A DNA stretch of 64,000 nucleotides from Pyropia haitanensis (taxonomy: Eukaryota; Rhodophyta; Bangiophyceae; Bangiales; Bangiaceae), in the NCBI GenBank assembly GCA_008729055.1, contig SDUX01000008.1, positions 1,612,001-1,676,000 on the forward strand. The letters are read 5' to 3'. The notes under the pieces are model-generated. The model saw only the letters and a list, made by a program, of their open reading frames with translations, had not been told where the DNA came from and did no database searches. Every line of letters begins with the position of its first letter. Within the stretch, counting starts at the first letter, position 1. Position numbers and translations under genes: made by a program. Shown piece by piece: positions 11,066 through 21,992 of the stretch.

Positions 11066-12550
11066 CAGGACGCGACGGGGCACCCTCCCAACGTGCCCGC
11101 CACGTCCGTCGCCACCACCACGTCGCCGCCACCACCACGCTGCCCCCACCAGCCCACCACCACCACCACCCCGCCAGCCACCACCCCGCCAGCCACCACC
11201 TCACCATCACCGCCCCGCCAGCCACCACCCCGCCATCCTCAACGCCGGCCACGCACACGGCCAGGGAGCACCCCAGCTATCCCGCCACCACAAACCTGCC
11301 GCCGACATAACCCCCGCCGCCCCCGCCGCTGACTTGTACTTGCCGCCGCGCTTGCCGCTGCCGCCGCCGCCGCCGCCATCTTGCACTTGTCGACGCCCTT
11401 GCCGCCGTCGCCGCCATCGCCGCCGCCCTTGCCGCTGCCGCCGCCGCCGCCGCCGCCGTCTTGTTCTTGACGCCGCCCGCTGCCGTCGTCGCCTCTGTCA
11501 CCGCCGCCCTTGCCGCCGCCGCCGCCGCCGCCGCCGTCTTGCACTTGCCGCAGCCGCCACCAACGCCGCCGCCGCCGCCGCCGACGACGCCGCCGCCGAT
11601 CCGCCCACGCCGTCGATCTTGCCGCCACCGCCAACGCCGTCGATCTTGCCGCCGTCTCCGCCACCGCCGCTACCACCATCACGCCCCTCCCCTCAGCCGC
11701 CCCTCCGCTCTCGCCCTCCACCGCCGCCCTCCCCCCCTCCCCCCATCTCCCCATACCCCTCGCGCCCACACCCAAAAAAAAAAAAACAACAGCTAAAAAA
11801 AAAAGAAAAAGGCAGTGGCACAAGTGGCAGCTGCGGGAGAAGCGATGCCCGAGTCAGCAATGAAAGCAGCTGGCGGTGGCGGCAGAGGCGGCGGCGTGTC
11901 GGCGTGCCCCCCCCCCCCCCCCCAACCCCCACCACCCAGGAAGCGACGGGGCACCGTCCCAAAGTGCCCCGCCACGTCCGTCGCCACCACCACGTCGCCG
12001 CCACCACCACGCCGCCCCCACCACCCCACCACCACCACCGCCCGACAACCACCACCCCGCGAGCGACCACCCCACCACCACAATCCCGCAACCTCCACCC
12101 CGCCATCCTCAACGCCGGCCACGCACACGGCCGAGGAGCCCCCCAGCTACCCCGCCACGTCCGTGACCGTCGCCAACACCACCCGCCAACGTCGCCACCA
12201 CCACCACGCCGTCGGCACCACACCACCATCACACAAAAAAATAACCACCAAAAAAACCACCACCTAAACACCGCCACCCAAACACAGCCACCTTCCCATC
12301 CCACGACAACCGAAACCTCCACCCGTCACCCACCACAGCCGCCACCCCGCTCCCACCCTCCCAGAACGCGACAGGGCATCCCCCCGAAGTGCTCCGCCAC
12401 GTCTGTTGCCGCCCCCACCCCACCGCCACCACCCCACCGTCACCACACGCCGCCACCACCAGCCCACCACCGCCACGCCACCACCACCGCGCCCACCAGC
12501 ACACCACCCCTCAATCACCCTCCCGCCACACCACCCCCCCTCAACAAACT
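11066..12550 (+). repeat. Field of diverged CAC/CCA-rich repeat modules
   Basis: A module starting with CACCCAGGACGCGACGGGGC and running through CCGCCACGTCCGTCGCCACC recurs at about 11066, 11933 and 12357 with increasing divergence. A second module (TCCTCAACGCCGGCCACGCA, then CACGGCC, then CCCAGCTA and CCCGCCAC) recurs at about 11235 and 12107. CAC and CCA triplets fill the gaps. Frames through it translate to His/Thr/Pro/Arg only. I take it as a degenerate tandem array, not a gene. Confidence 0.6.
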
Positions 12551-12613
12551 TACAACGCCAGCAATGGGGGCAGGCGAAGCACCCCCGCGGCTGCCCCACC
12601 CGCCCCGCCCTTG

Positions 12614-13357
12614 TCAGCGCCGCCGCCGTCGTCGCCGCCACCAACGCCGCCGCCGTCGTGCCGCTGCCGCCCTTGCCGCCGCCGCCGTCGCCGCTGCCGC
12701 CGCCGCGGCCGGCCGCGGCGGCCCGCGGGCGGCGGCGCCTCGGCGGCCGCCGCGGCTGACCGCCGCGGAGCCGCCGCCACGCGCAGCGGCGACCAAATCG
12801 ACCGCCGCGGCGGCCGTGCCCGCAAGTGACGGTAGCGGCGGCCGCGGCAACGACAGCGGCGGCAACGGCGGCAGCGGCAGCCGCGACGGCACGGCGGCGG
12901 GGGCGCCGCCGCCGCGGCAGCGCCCTCCCTGACGCGGCCCGCGTCGCGTTCTCCACCACCCCCGCCCAGCGCGCGACGCGGCGGCGTCGACGCCCGAAGC
13001 GAGCAGCAGCGCCTTTAGCGCCTCGTACACGCCCAGCTGCACCGCCCGCGTCGGCAGGTGCCCGCGAGCAGCCAGCAACAAGCTCCCCACCGCGTCACCG
13101 ATGCACGCGGCGAGCACCAGACGCCGGCACCGTGACAGGTCCCGCGCCCTCTCCGCGAGAACCTTCTCAGCCACCGCGTGCAAGCCCTGCGTGCGCGCCC
13201 CGCACGGCTGCGCGCCGACCAACGTCCTCGCCAGCCCCGCGTCAAGTCTGCGCGCGGTTATCCGTGGCCATGTGGCCAAGATGTAGCCCGTGCCGATTTG
13301 TACTTTTCCTGGTGACTTATGAGTCCGTCGACTGAATGTTTGAGAGACCTTAGAATC
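12614..13357 (-). other. Protein-like minus-strand frame, family unknown
   Basis: Between about 13330 and 12930 the minus strand encodes a non-repetitive stretch (GLHAVAEKVLAERARDLSRC, then RLVLAACIGDAVGSLLLAAR, then VYEALKALLLASGVD) with helical character, before dissolving into Pro, Ala and Arg repeats down to 12614. There is no ATG at the front: the frame opens after a stop at about 13358, next to a possible splice acceptor. It may be an exon or a relic. No family recognised. Confidence 0.25.
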
Positions 13358-13800
13358 TGATCATTAAGTGCTAGTAAAAACGTATTGATGTCCAGCAAGT
13401 CCAACGCGGGGACAGGCGTGTGAGGCTGTGCTGTGGTTCGCTCGACCTTGACCCCGCGCCACCGCGTGCGGACACGGGTCAACCGCACGGAGACTGGCAG
13501 TAGTTGTAGGCCTAGCCGCTGCTGATTTGAGTCCTTAAGTGCCGCCCGAGCATCTGCGCTTCTCAAACAGAACTTTCCTGTTCGTCGTCAAGCGTCGTCT
13601 TCCTCACTCGCCAAAACCATGTCCATCATCTCGTCAATGACCTGGGAGACGTCCTCAGCCGCCAGCCAGCACCGAGCAACCTTCTCTTTCTGCTCCCGCC
13701 CGACTCCCTCGACATGGCCAGACGTGATGGCTTGACTACCAGACCAGCAGGCGGCTCGGCCGGGACGACTGAACGGCGGGCACACGTCATTGCTCTTCAC
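13258..13800 (-). other. TE-like ORF fragments
   Basis: Two short minus-strand frames (13800-13588 and 13566-13258) read like ordinary protein, for example REQKEKVARCWLAAEDVSQV followed by IDEMMDMVLASEEDDA, and LDLLDINTFLLALNDQILRS. The first ends in a stop before the second opens, so there is no intact gene. Composition is close to 55 percent GC, as in the other relics of this spacer. Likely remains of a mobile element; family not identified. Confidence 0.25.
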
Positions 13801-14193
13801 TCTTTGTACTTGACACGATTATCAGCGTCGTACGGTTCTAAGTGCGCAACCAGGAATTTAGATGTCAGCCGGGCATGGAGACAGTACGCTGTAGAGGAGT
13901 TGATCTCGGGATATCTGGCTTGGTTATGTGCGGACTACACAGAACCAAGCCACACTTAACCGGATACAGACTGTACCTGTTGCCCGCCGCGGCGAGCGCC
14001 TGGTGCGCGGGGCTCAGAGGTCGACGAAACAGAGGCCAAGTCCCACGCGAGCCAGCAGGCACGGGTAGGGTCAGGTCAGTGTCGGCCGAGTCGCGTGATC
14101 CGCTGGGCTGGCCAATCAATGCGCTTCCGCACTGTCGCTCTCGAGATAACTAAACGCCTGCCTGTAAAGGACCTCATCGACGGCGCGAGGTTA

Positions 14194-14245
14194 CAGCCCA
14201 TCCCAGGATGGGCTCGATACGCAAACCGTCGCGTATCGGACGGCG
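14194..14245. repeat. Two adjacent small hairpins
   Basis: AGCCCATCC / GGATGGGCT forms a 9-bp inverted repeat with a 2-base loop (14194-14213), followed directly by CGATACGC / GCGTATCG with an 8-base loop (about 14214-14237). They lie 110 bp before the TIR element dimer. Function unknown; possibly the end of an older element. Confidence 0.5.
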
Positions 14246-14362
14246 CGTCGAAACCCCGTTTCGATGGTTGACACTGCATCAAAAAAGTCGATACGGGTGT
14301 CGATGCGCAAAACGAAAGAGCTGACGACGGCGGTCGTTGCGTGCCGCCGCGGCGGCGCCCAC

Positions 14363-15798
14363 GGCTCCCGTCCCATGCACACACGAGGGCCCGGTTTCAT
14401 CCCACCAATAGAAGTCAAGGAGGGGACGATGCGTGGTGTAACTGATGGATGGGGGCGCAAGCTGTCGACCGCTCTCAGCCGCAGCCTGTATGTAGCGGCG
14501 CACAGCGCTCGGGCTTGAAACAGCATCAGCCAGTAGAACATCTGGGATACACAACTTACAGCTGTTTTCGATGACTGTCAAGCTTTGTGAAACATCACTT
14601 CAAAACTGAGATAGGTGGAGACCTTTTGCAGTGTTAGCTGTTGGACGGACGTACTTTGGAACGCGAGGGGACTGCAGATGTTCCACTTCTGGGCTTTCAA
14701 TTTGTCATGGATATATATACTGGTTATGGTGTAGATGATACGGTGAGGACACTCGCCGGTTGGGGGCGTCCGCCGGCTGCGACGGCAGTCTGCCAAAGGG
14801 AAAAAGTCTGGTGACGGCTAGCAGCGCCCACAGGCTGGCGGGCGGCCGCCGGGCAATGATAAATTGGGTGTCGGTAGCGCTGGCGGTTGGCGGCCGGGGG
14901 CAGCAGCTGCCGGCGGGGGTTGAGGTTGGTGGCGGGCCGCGGCCTCCACTGTCGGAGAGGTCGGCGCCGGCCGGATCGGGGCGACTGACTGCCGCTGCCA
15001 AAGCTCGCAGCGGGGATAGAAAGTAGTAAGGGTGGTCGTCGCCAGTGGCCGCAGGCGCGGCAGCGGTTGCCGGCCGGTGGAGGGTGTGCGCCCGTCGCGC
15101 TGGCGGCTGGTGGCGGTCGGCGGCCACTAACAGAGAGATTGGGGGATAGCGTCGGGCGGAAGTGTATGCGGGTGGGGGGAGAGATCTGAGCCCGCGGAGA
15201 GCGTCCGCCTGCGTCGGCGGCAGCTGCAGGCGCGGGGAGGGGCTAGCGGCGGGAGCCAACGGCGGCAAATGAGGGAGTGGGCGCTAGCTGGGGAGTGGTG
15301 ACCTCAGACCATCCTGGAGACTGGTTTTCATTAAATGGACTGGTGGCGGGGTTGCGGGCTGGAAGAGGGCGGCGGGGGCTGCGAGCGGGTGGCGCTGGGT
15401 GCCGGGTGGCAGGTACCTGGCGGCAGAAGGTGCGCCCCGCGGTCGGGGCGGGAGGGACCGTCGCCCGCCGGCCGCATCAGCGACCGCTGGGTTGGAATGC
15501 GGCGTTCCGCATCACTACCGGCCGAAGGGTGCAGTCAGTCGGCGGCTGCTCGCGCGGAGGCTGCCTCTCCAGTCAGACGCGGAAGGGGCGGCAGCTGCAA
15601 GTATAGAGGAATCAATATAAGGGAAAGCCTGATAAGCCCAGCACAACCGCAAAATTATGTATTTATACACATCATTGACTAGAGTTCTAAACATTTGAAA
15701 ATGTATCGAAAATGTGGGAGCTCGTCCAGGGCTAATCAAATTTCAGCTAAAGGGTCCTATTCAAAACTCAGAACGCGTGTGTGCATGGGACGGGAGCC
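14363..15798 (+). mobile_element. TIR element copy A (1436 bp, non-autonomous)
   Basis: Bounded by 23-bp terminal inverted repeats (left 14363-14385, right 15776-15798). The interior is GC-rich (14760-15600) between AT-richer ends, with a TATATATA patch near 14710. Frames of up to 187 codons occur but have no transposase features. At every position I compared it matches copy B at an offset of 1442. Confidence 0.85.
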
Positions 15799-15804
15799 GC
15801 CCAC

Positions 15805-17240
15805 GGCTCCCGTCCCATGCACACACGAGGGCCCGGTTTCATCCCACCAATAGAAGTCAAGGAGGGGACGATGCGTGGTGTAACTGATGGATGGGGGCGC
15901 AAGCTGTCGACCGCTCTCAGCCGCAGCCTGTATGTAGCGGCGCACAGCGCTCGGGCTTGAAACAGCATCAGCCAGTAGAACATCTGGGATACACAACTTA
16001 CAGCTGTTTTCGATGACTGTCAAGCTTTGTGAAACATCACTTCAAAACTGAGATAGGTGGAGACCTTTTGCAGTGTTAGCTGTTGGACGGACGTACTTTG
16101 GAACGCGAGGGGACTGCAGATGTTCCACTTCTGGGCTTTCAATTTGTCATGGATATATATACTGGTTATGGTGTAGATGATACGGTGAGGACACTCGCCG
16201 GTTGGGGGCGTCCGCCGGCTGCGACGGCAGTCTGCCAAAGGGAAAAAGTCTGGTGACGGCTAGCAGCGCCCACAGGCTGGCGGGCGGCCGCCGGGCAATG
16301 ATAAATTGGGTGTCGGTAGCGCTGGCGGTTGGCGGCCGGGGGCAGCAGCTGCCGGCGGGGGTTGAGGTTGGTGGCGGGCCGCGGCCTCCACTGTCGGAGA
16401 GGTCGGCGCCGGCCGGATCGGGGCGACTGACTGCCGCTGCCAAAGCTCGCAGCGGGGATAGAAAGTAGTAAGGGTGGTCGTCGCCAGTGGCCGCAGGCGC
16501 GGCAGCGGTTGCCGGCCGGTGGAGGGTGTGCGCCCGTCGCGCTGGCGGCTGGTGGCGGTCGGCGGCCACTAACAGAGAGATTGGGGGATAGCGTCGGGCG
16601 GAAGTGTATGCGGGTGGGGGGAGAGATCTGAGCCCGCGGAGAGCGTCCGCCTGCGTCGGCGGCAGCTGCAGGCGCGGGGAGGGGCTAGCGGCGGGAGCCA
16701 ACGGCGGCAAATGAGGGAGTGGGCGCTAGCTGGGGAGTGGTGACCTCAGACCATCCTGGAGACTGGTTTTCATTAAATGGACTGGTGGCGGGGTTGCGGG
16801 CTGGAAGAGGGCGGCGGGGGCTGCGAGCGGGTGGCGCTGGGTGCCGGGTGGCAGGTACCTGGCGGCAGAAGGTGCGCCCCGCGGTCGGGGCGGGAGGGAC
16901 CGTCGCCCGCCGGCCGCATCAGCGACCGCTGGGTTGGAATGCGGCGTTCCGCATCACTACCGGCCGAAGGGTGCAGTCAGTCGGCGGCTGCTCGCGCGGA
17001 GGCTGCCTCTCCAGTCAGACGCGGAAGGGGCGGCAGCTGCAAGTATAGAGGAATCAATATAAGGGAAAGCCTGATAAGCCCAGCACAACCGCAAAATTAT
17101 GTATTTATACACATCATTGACTAGAGTTCTAAACATTTGAAAATGTATCGAAAATGTGGGAGCTCGTCCAGGGCTAATCAAATTTCAGCTAAAGGGTCCT
17201 ATTCAAAACTCAGAACGCGTGTGTGCATGGGACGGGAGCC
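15805..17240 (+). mobile_element. TIR element copy B (1436 bp, non-autonomous)
   Basis: Same length and termini as copy A, with no difference found in the stretches I compared, and identical translations of all open frames. It starts 6 bp after copy A ends. The 3' flank carries GCGCCCAC, matching the 8 bp in front of copy A. Confidence 0.85.
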
Positions 17241-17248
17241 GCGCCCAC

Positions 17249-18206
17249 ACCCCCCCCCCCCCCCCCCGACCCGACCCGACCCGTGCGGCGGGCCGTCGCC
17301 GCCGCGGCCGCACGAGCGCCGCGGCCTCGGCGGGCCAATCGGCGGCGACACGTCCCCCCCCCCCCCCCTCCCGCGCGCCGCCCCGCCGTTGCCGCCACAC
17401 CCCCGCTGCACCGCCGCCGCGCGGCCGCCGCCGCGGTGTGGCGGGCACGCCGCCACCGCCGCGGGCCGTGGCGCCACCGAGACGTTGACGCTCCCCCCCC
17501 CCCTCCTCCACCCCCTCCCCCACCCCCTCCCCCACCTCTCCCACCCCCCCACCCACCCCCTCCCCCACCCTCACCCCCTCTCCCTCCCCCTCTCCCCCAC
17601 CCCCTCTCCCCCACAACACCAACGCGCGCACCCGTGGGCCTCACTACGGCGTCCCCCCTCCCACCCCCCCCCCCCCGCCCCCGCCGCCCCCTCCCTTCCA
17701 CGCCACCGCGTCGCGCACGCACGGCGGGCACCGCCCACCGCGGCGCACCCCGCGGTGGCGCGGCGCCGCTGCCGCCGCGCCCCCACCACCAACGGCGGCG
17801 GCGGCCGTGGCCGGCGGCCGCCGCCCCCATCCCGGCCGCCACCCCGCCGCCACCCCCACCACCACCCCACCCCCCCCCCCCACCGCCCGCTTCCCCACCG
17901 CCCGCGCGCACGCCGCCGTTGCGTCGACGCCCGCGACCGCGCGCCCCCCCCCTCCCCCCCCCCCCCCCCCCCGCAAGGGTGCACACCCCACCGCGCGGTA
18001 GCGTGTGCCGCCCGTACCCCGCGCACGCCGCCGTTTCCCCCCCCCCCGGCCACCCGCGGCGCCCCTCCCCCGTCTCCACCTTGCGCCGCTTCCCCGCCGG
18101 TCTCGCTGACGCCCGCTCCGAGGCGCGCGCGCGGGTGGGGGGTGTGGGGGGTGGGTGTGGGGGTGGGGGTGTGGGGGTGGTGCCGCCCCGCCCGCCGCGG
18201 CGGCGG
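17249..18206. other. C-rich spacer
   Basis: Dominated by C runs and CCCT/CCAC-type simple repeats (especially 17490-17640), then GC-rich sequence with C runs of more than 15 bases. Open frames here are Pro/Arg/His artefacts. A G/T-rich GGGTGTGG stretch (18130-18180) lies just ahead of the next gene. Confidence 0.5.
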
Positions 18207-19300
18207 ATGGACATGGCGGTCCGGCTGGCGTGGGCGCTGCTCCTCGCCGCCACCGCCGCGGTCGTCGCGGCGACCGCCACCGCCCGCCGGCGGCCGCCAC
18301 GGCAGGCGAGACGCGACACGGCCGCGGCGGTCGCCGCGGACGCGGACGTGGTCGCCGCCGCCGCCACGGGCGCTGCCGCCGCCGCCGACGCCGACGTGGC
18401 CGCCGCCGCGGCCGCCGACGCGGCCGCGGCCACCGCGGGTACGGTCGAGGCGGCGGCGGCCGCCCCCGTCGCACCTGCCGCCGCCGCCATCACCGCCGCC
18501 ACGCCCGCCGCCGCCGCCGCCGCCGCCGTCGCCCCTGCCGCCACCCCCGTCACCGGCACGGCGACGGCGGCGCCAACGGGCGGCGGCGGTGCCGCGGACG
18601 GCGCCGCCCCCGCGGCACGGGGCACCCCACCCGCCGCGCCGGTAGCGGTCGGCCCCACCGCGGCGGCCGGCGCCGCTGCGACCACCCCCGCCGTGGCGGC
18701 GTCGACCCCCACCCCGGCCGCCGCCGCCGCCGCCGCCGCCACGCCGGCTGGCGTGGCGTTGGCGGCTGCCGGCGGCCGGCGTGGCGTCGGCGGCCCGCGG
18801 CGGCCGCCGGTGGGCCCCCCCCCACGGCTGGCGGGGGCGTACCCCCCCCCCCGCGGCGTCCCCCCCCTGTGGACGACGCCGACGCCAACGACGGTGGCCT
18901 CGCCGACAGTGCCGACCCCGATGACGACGACGATGCCGACGACGACGAGGAGGACGGGCTGGACGACCTGGCCGCCGCACCCGGGAGCCTGCCGCCGCTC
19001 CCAACCCTCCGCGGCGGCCGCGGCGCGCACCGCCGTGCGCCGTCCCTGTCGGACGTGGCGGACGAGTGGGTGGAGGACCCGCCGGGCTCGCCGCGTGCCG
19101 ACGCGGCCGCCGCGACGGCGGCGGGCGTGCGCGCGGGGGGGGCGCCGCCGCCGGCGGCCGCCGCCGCGCCCGCCGCGCCCGCCGCCGTCGGCCTGCGCAA
19201 GCGCCCGCCGGGGCTGCGGGACGACCCGCACGCGCTGACCAAGGCGCTGTACGCGCGGCGGCCGCGGGGGGGGGCGGGGGGGGGGGGGGGGGGGTGGTGA
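18207..19300 (+). CDS. Secretory-type Ala-rich protein with acidic region; frame break in C runs
   Basis: ATG at 18207 opens a classical signal peptide or anchor (MDMAVRLAWALLLAATAAVV), followed by about 180 residues rich in Ala, Thr, Pro and Gly. After the C runs at 18815-18823, 18842-18852 and 18860-18867 the initial frame becomes senseless, while the next frame reads PPVDDADANDGGLADSADPD, a long Asp/Glu run, then LSDVADEWVEDPPGSPR and a basic end (LRKRPPGLRDDPHALTKALY), stopping at 19298-19300. One extra base in one C run would join the two parts. No domain is recognised, so it is a putative secreted or membrane protein of unknown function. That the two halves belong together is inferred from continuous protein-like sequence. 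Confidence 0.55.
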
Positions 19301-20099
19301 TGACGCCCCCGCCCGCGCGTGCGTGTCGGCCGTGGCGGCGCCCCGTGGGGAGCAGCTGCGTTGGGGGGGGGGGGGGGGGGGGGCGCCCGCTGGGGGGGCG
19401 TGACCCTGTCCCCGTGCCCCGGGAGAGTGTCGTGGGGGGGGGGGGGGGGGAAGGGTGTGGGGAGGTGCGCGGCCAGCCTGCCGTGTCGCTGTGCTGTGGG
19501 GGGGGGGGGGGGGAGGGTTGGGCGGCCGACGGTGGCATGGGTGGTCGTTTGGGTGAGGGGTTGGGGGCGGGGGGGGGGGACCGCCGCGGCCGGCCGCCCG
19601 CGCGGCCGCGCGCTTTTTGATTGAGGGGCCGGGCGGGCCGCCGGCGGCACGCGCCGCCGGTCGGCGCTGGTACCACCCCCAACACGTACGGCGCGGTCGG
19701 CCGCCATGTCGTTTTGTCTGGCGCACTGGGCAGGAGCGGCTGGGTGTCAAGCGCGCGGCGGGCGGTGTGCATGGCCCTTTTTCGCTTGTCCCGTCCCATT
19801 GGTGGGGGGCCGGTCGCCGCCCCACCAGCGCGGGTGGGACGCGCGCGGCGGTTGGGGTGGCGACCCCCCCCCACCGGTGGTGGTCCGCGGCGTTTTTCAT
19901 TGCCTGCGCCGCCGCCTCGACGGTGGCGCGCGCCAGGGGTAAGGGTGTCTTGCCTACTCCCCGCCACGCGGGGCGGCGCCCCCCCCCCCCTCCCCCCCCC
20001 TGTCGGCACCCCCTGCCGCTCCGTGCGGCCGCGTCCGCAGCCGCCCGCCGCGCGTGGGCGCGTCCCGGCCGGCGGGTCACGCGCGCGTGGCGTGGGCGC
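19301..20099. other. Spacer with repeated long G runs
   Basis: G runs of 12-20 bases recur at about 19362, 19436, 19499 and 19569, that is every 60-75 bases, separated by ordinary sequence. A GC-rich spacer follows up to the stop of the next gene. No gene seen. Confidence 0.5.
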
Positions 20100-21927
20100 T
20101 CACGGCAGCTGGATGGTGTACTGCGCCTCGACGGTCGTCTCGAGCAGCGGGTTGTACGAGGAGAGGTACCGGCCTGAGGGGGGAAGGCGCCAGGGGGAGG
20201 GGGAGGGGAAGGGGGAGGTCGCCAATGCCGCAACCCGTAAACGGCAGGCCGCAGCGGGCGGCGGCACGCGCGCCCACCGTCAAGTCAGGTCACGAGGCAC
20301 GCGTCGAGGGGCACCCCCACCCGCCGCCCCTTTCCCCCCCCCCCCCCCCCAGCGCTCCGCGTAGGCGCGCCGCCGCGGCGCACGGCCAAAACCCCGCACG
20401 CCGCCGCTCCGCGCGCACCCCCCCCCCCCCCCCCCACCACCACCACCCCCACCACCACCCCCCGCGCCACGCGCACGTACTGTTGTCGTACGACTGGGAG
20501 CCGAGGAGCGGCCCGAGCCGCCGGCCGACCGCGGCGAGGTAGGCGGTCGCCTCGACGCGCGCCGAGTCGGACGCGGCGCGGTAGCCCGCGTTGACGCCGC
20601 CCGCGTTGGCGCCGCGCGCCACCCGAAAGTCCACGTTTACATTGCTGCGGGGGAGGGGGGGGGGGAGGGAGGGAGGGAGGGAGGGAGGGAGGGAGGGAGG
20701 GGAAGGGCGGAGCGGAGCGGCCGGGGGGGGGGAAGGGGCGGGTGTGTTACGACGGGGGTGGGGGGGGGGGGGGGGGGAAAGAGGGGAGAGGCGACGGTGG
20801 CAGCGAGGCAGGGGGGGAGGTGGGGGGGAGGGGGGGGAAGCGACGGACGGCGTGCCCCGTGGATGGGTGTGAGTGCCCGCCGGCACGGCCGCGCGCCGTC
20901 CGCGGTACGCCTGTGCGGCTCTGGCCAGTGGCCACGGCCGGGCGGCACCCGCCCGCGGCGGCGGCGGCGGGGGCCCGACACCCCCCGCCCGCCGCGACCC
21001 AACCGGCCGTGCCGCGCCCGCGGCGCGTCACAGCGTAGCGCTCGTGCCCCCCCCCCCCCCTCCGCGCGCGCGGCCGCCACACCAACCAAAAAAAACGCCA
21101 AAAAAACGCCAAAAAAACGCCAAAAAAAACCACCCCCACCGCGCGGCGGCTGCCTCCCTCTCCCCTTCCCCCCCCCCCCCCCCCCCCCCCCCCGCCCCGC
21201 GGGGGCGCGTTGCCCCGCGGCCGGCGCGGCCGCACGTTACCTGACCACGTTCTGGTTGGCCGGGTCCGCCGCGCGGAGGACGTCAAAGACGCGCGCGGCG
21301 GGCGCGTCGATCTGGTAGTCGGCGGTGCCTTGCCACCGCCTGGCCACACGCGCAGCCGCGTGGGGGGGGGGGGGCGGCCCGGCGGTACCCGGCGCGGGTC
21401 GGGGGGGGGGGGGGGTGGCGCCACCATAGGGAAGCACGTGGGCGGAAGGGGGGGGGGGGGGGGGGGGGGGTGGATGTGGACACGCCACCGCGCGCGTTAG
21501 TGACGGGGCCGGGCGGGTGACGGGCGTCCACCCCGCCGCGCCGAGCTGGGGACGCGCCGCTAGCGGGCGGGCGGTACCCCCCTGACCCTGGCGGGCCCGC
21601 CGGTCAGCGTCACCCCACGCCAAACACCGCCAGCATCCCCCCCCCCCCCACCCCCCCCCCCCACGCCCACCCCCCCAAACGCACTTTCGAAAGTTCCGCG
21701 ACACCTCGTCCCGGTCGCGCGAGACGGCGGCGGCCGGCAGCGCCGGCACGGCCGCGACGGCCGCCTCGAGCGCCGCCCGCGCGGCGCGCAGCCGCCGCGT
21801 CGCGTCGTCGCGGTCGGCGCCCACGACGCGCACGTTGAGGTTGATGGTGCTCGCCAGCGGCAGCCGCACCGACGAGACGGAGCGGACGTGCACTTCGTCC
21901 GCGGCGGCGGGGGGGGTGCGTGCCGCC

Positions 21928-21958
<31 letters not shown>

Positions 21959-21992
21959 CGGCCGCCACCCAGCGGGGAAAGCCGGCCGCCAT
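20100..21992 (-). CDS. SIMPL/DUF541 domain protein, four exons
   Basis: Exons on the minus strand: 21992-21685, 21339-21241, 20644-20481, 20173-20100. Phases agree throughout (308+99+164+74 = 645 nt) and give 214 residues. Donors are GTGCGT, GTAACG and GTACGT; acceptors end CCAG, CGCAG and CTCAG. The protein starts MAAGFPRWVAAV followed by an Ala run (anchor or signal), then VRLPLASTINLNVRVVGADR, a helical ALEAAVAAV stretch, RWQGTADYQIDAP, NVNVDFRVARGANAGGVNAG, and ends TTVEAQYTIQLP. Alternating beta-strand blocks with a long helix match the SIMPL (DUF541) fold, widespread in bacterial periplasms and named for mouse IRAK1BP1. Molecular function is not established. A T24 tract lies 14 nt before the ATG on the gene strand. 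The paralogue at 24821-26189 is divergently oriented. Confidence 0.75.
20651..20702 (+). repeat. (GGGA)n array inside intron 2 of the SIMPL gene
   Basis: About ten GGGA units stand directly next to the 3' splice site on the gene strand, where they read (TCCC)n, that is, an extended polypyrimidine tract. The plus strand could form G-quadruplexes. Confidence 0.7.

Larger units (their letters stand above)
14355..17248. mobile_element. Tandem dimer of a TIR DNA element with 8-bp target duplication
   Basis: Two copies of a 1436-bp unit (14363-15798 and 15805-17240) lie head to tail, separated by GCCCAC. Each unit has a 23-bp perfect terminal inverted repeat starting GGCTCCCGTCCCATGCACAC. The dimer is flanked by the same 8 bp, GCGCCCAC, at 14355-14362 and 17241-17248. 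An 8-bp duplication is typical of hAT-type transposons, though the termini do not show the usual hAT CAG start, so the superfamily is open. No transposase is encoded, so the element is non-autonomous. Confidence 0.85.

Noticed and set aside
14705..15268. 187-codon minus-strand frame in TIR copy A (and again in copy B)
   Set aside because: Pro/Ala/Arg-rich, no DDE or RNase H-like motif; identical in both copies simply because the copies are identical. Not a transposase.
14363..17240. Direct repeats as a possible CRISPR array
   Set aside because: Only two 1.4-kb units with inverted ends and a target duplication; that is a transposon dimer, and the genome is eukaryotic.
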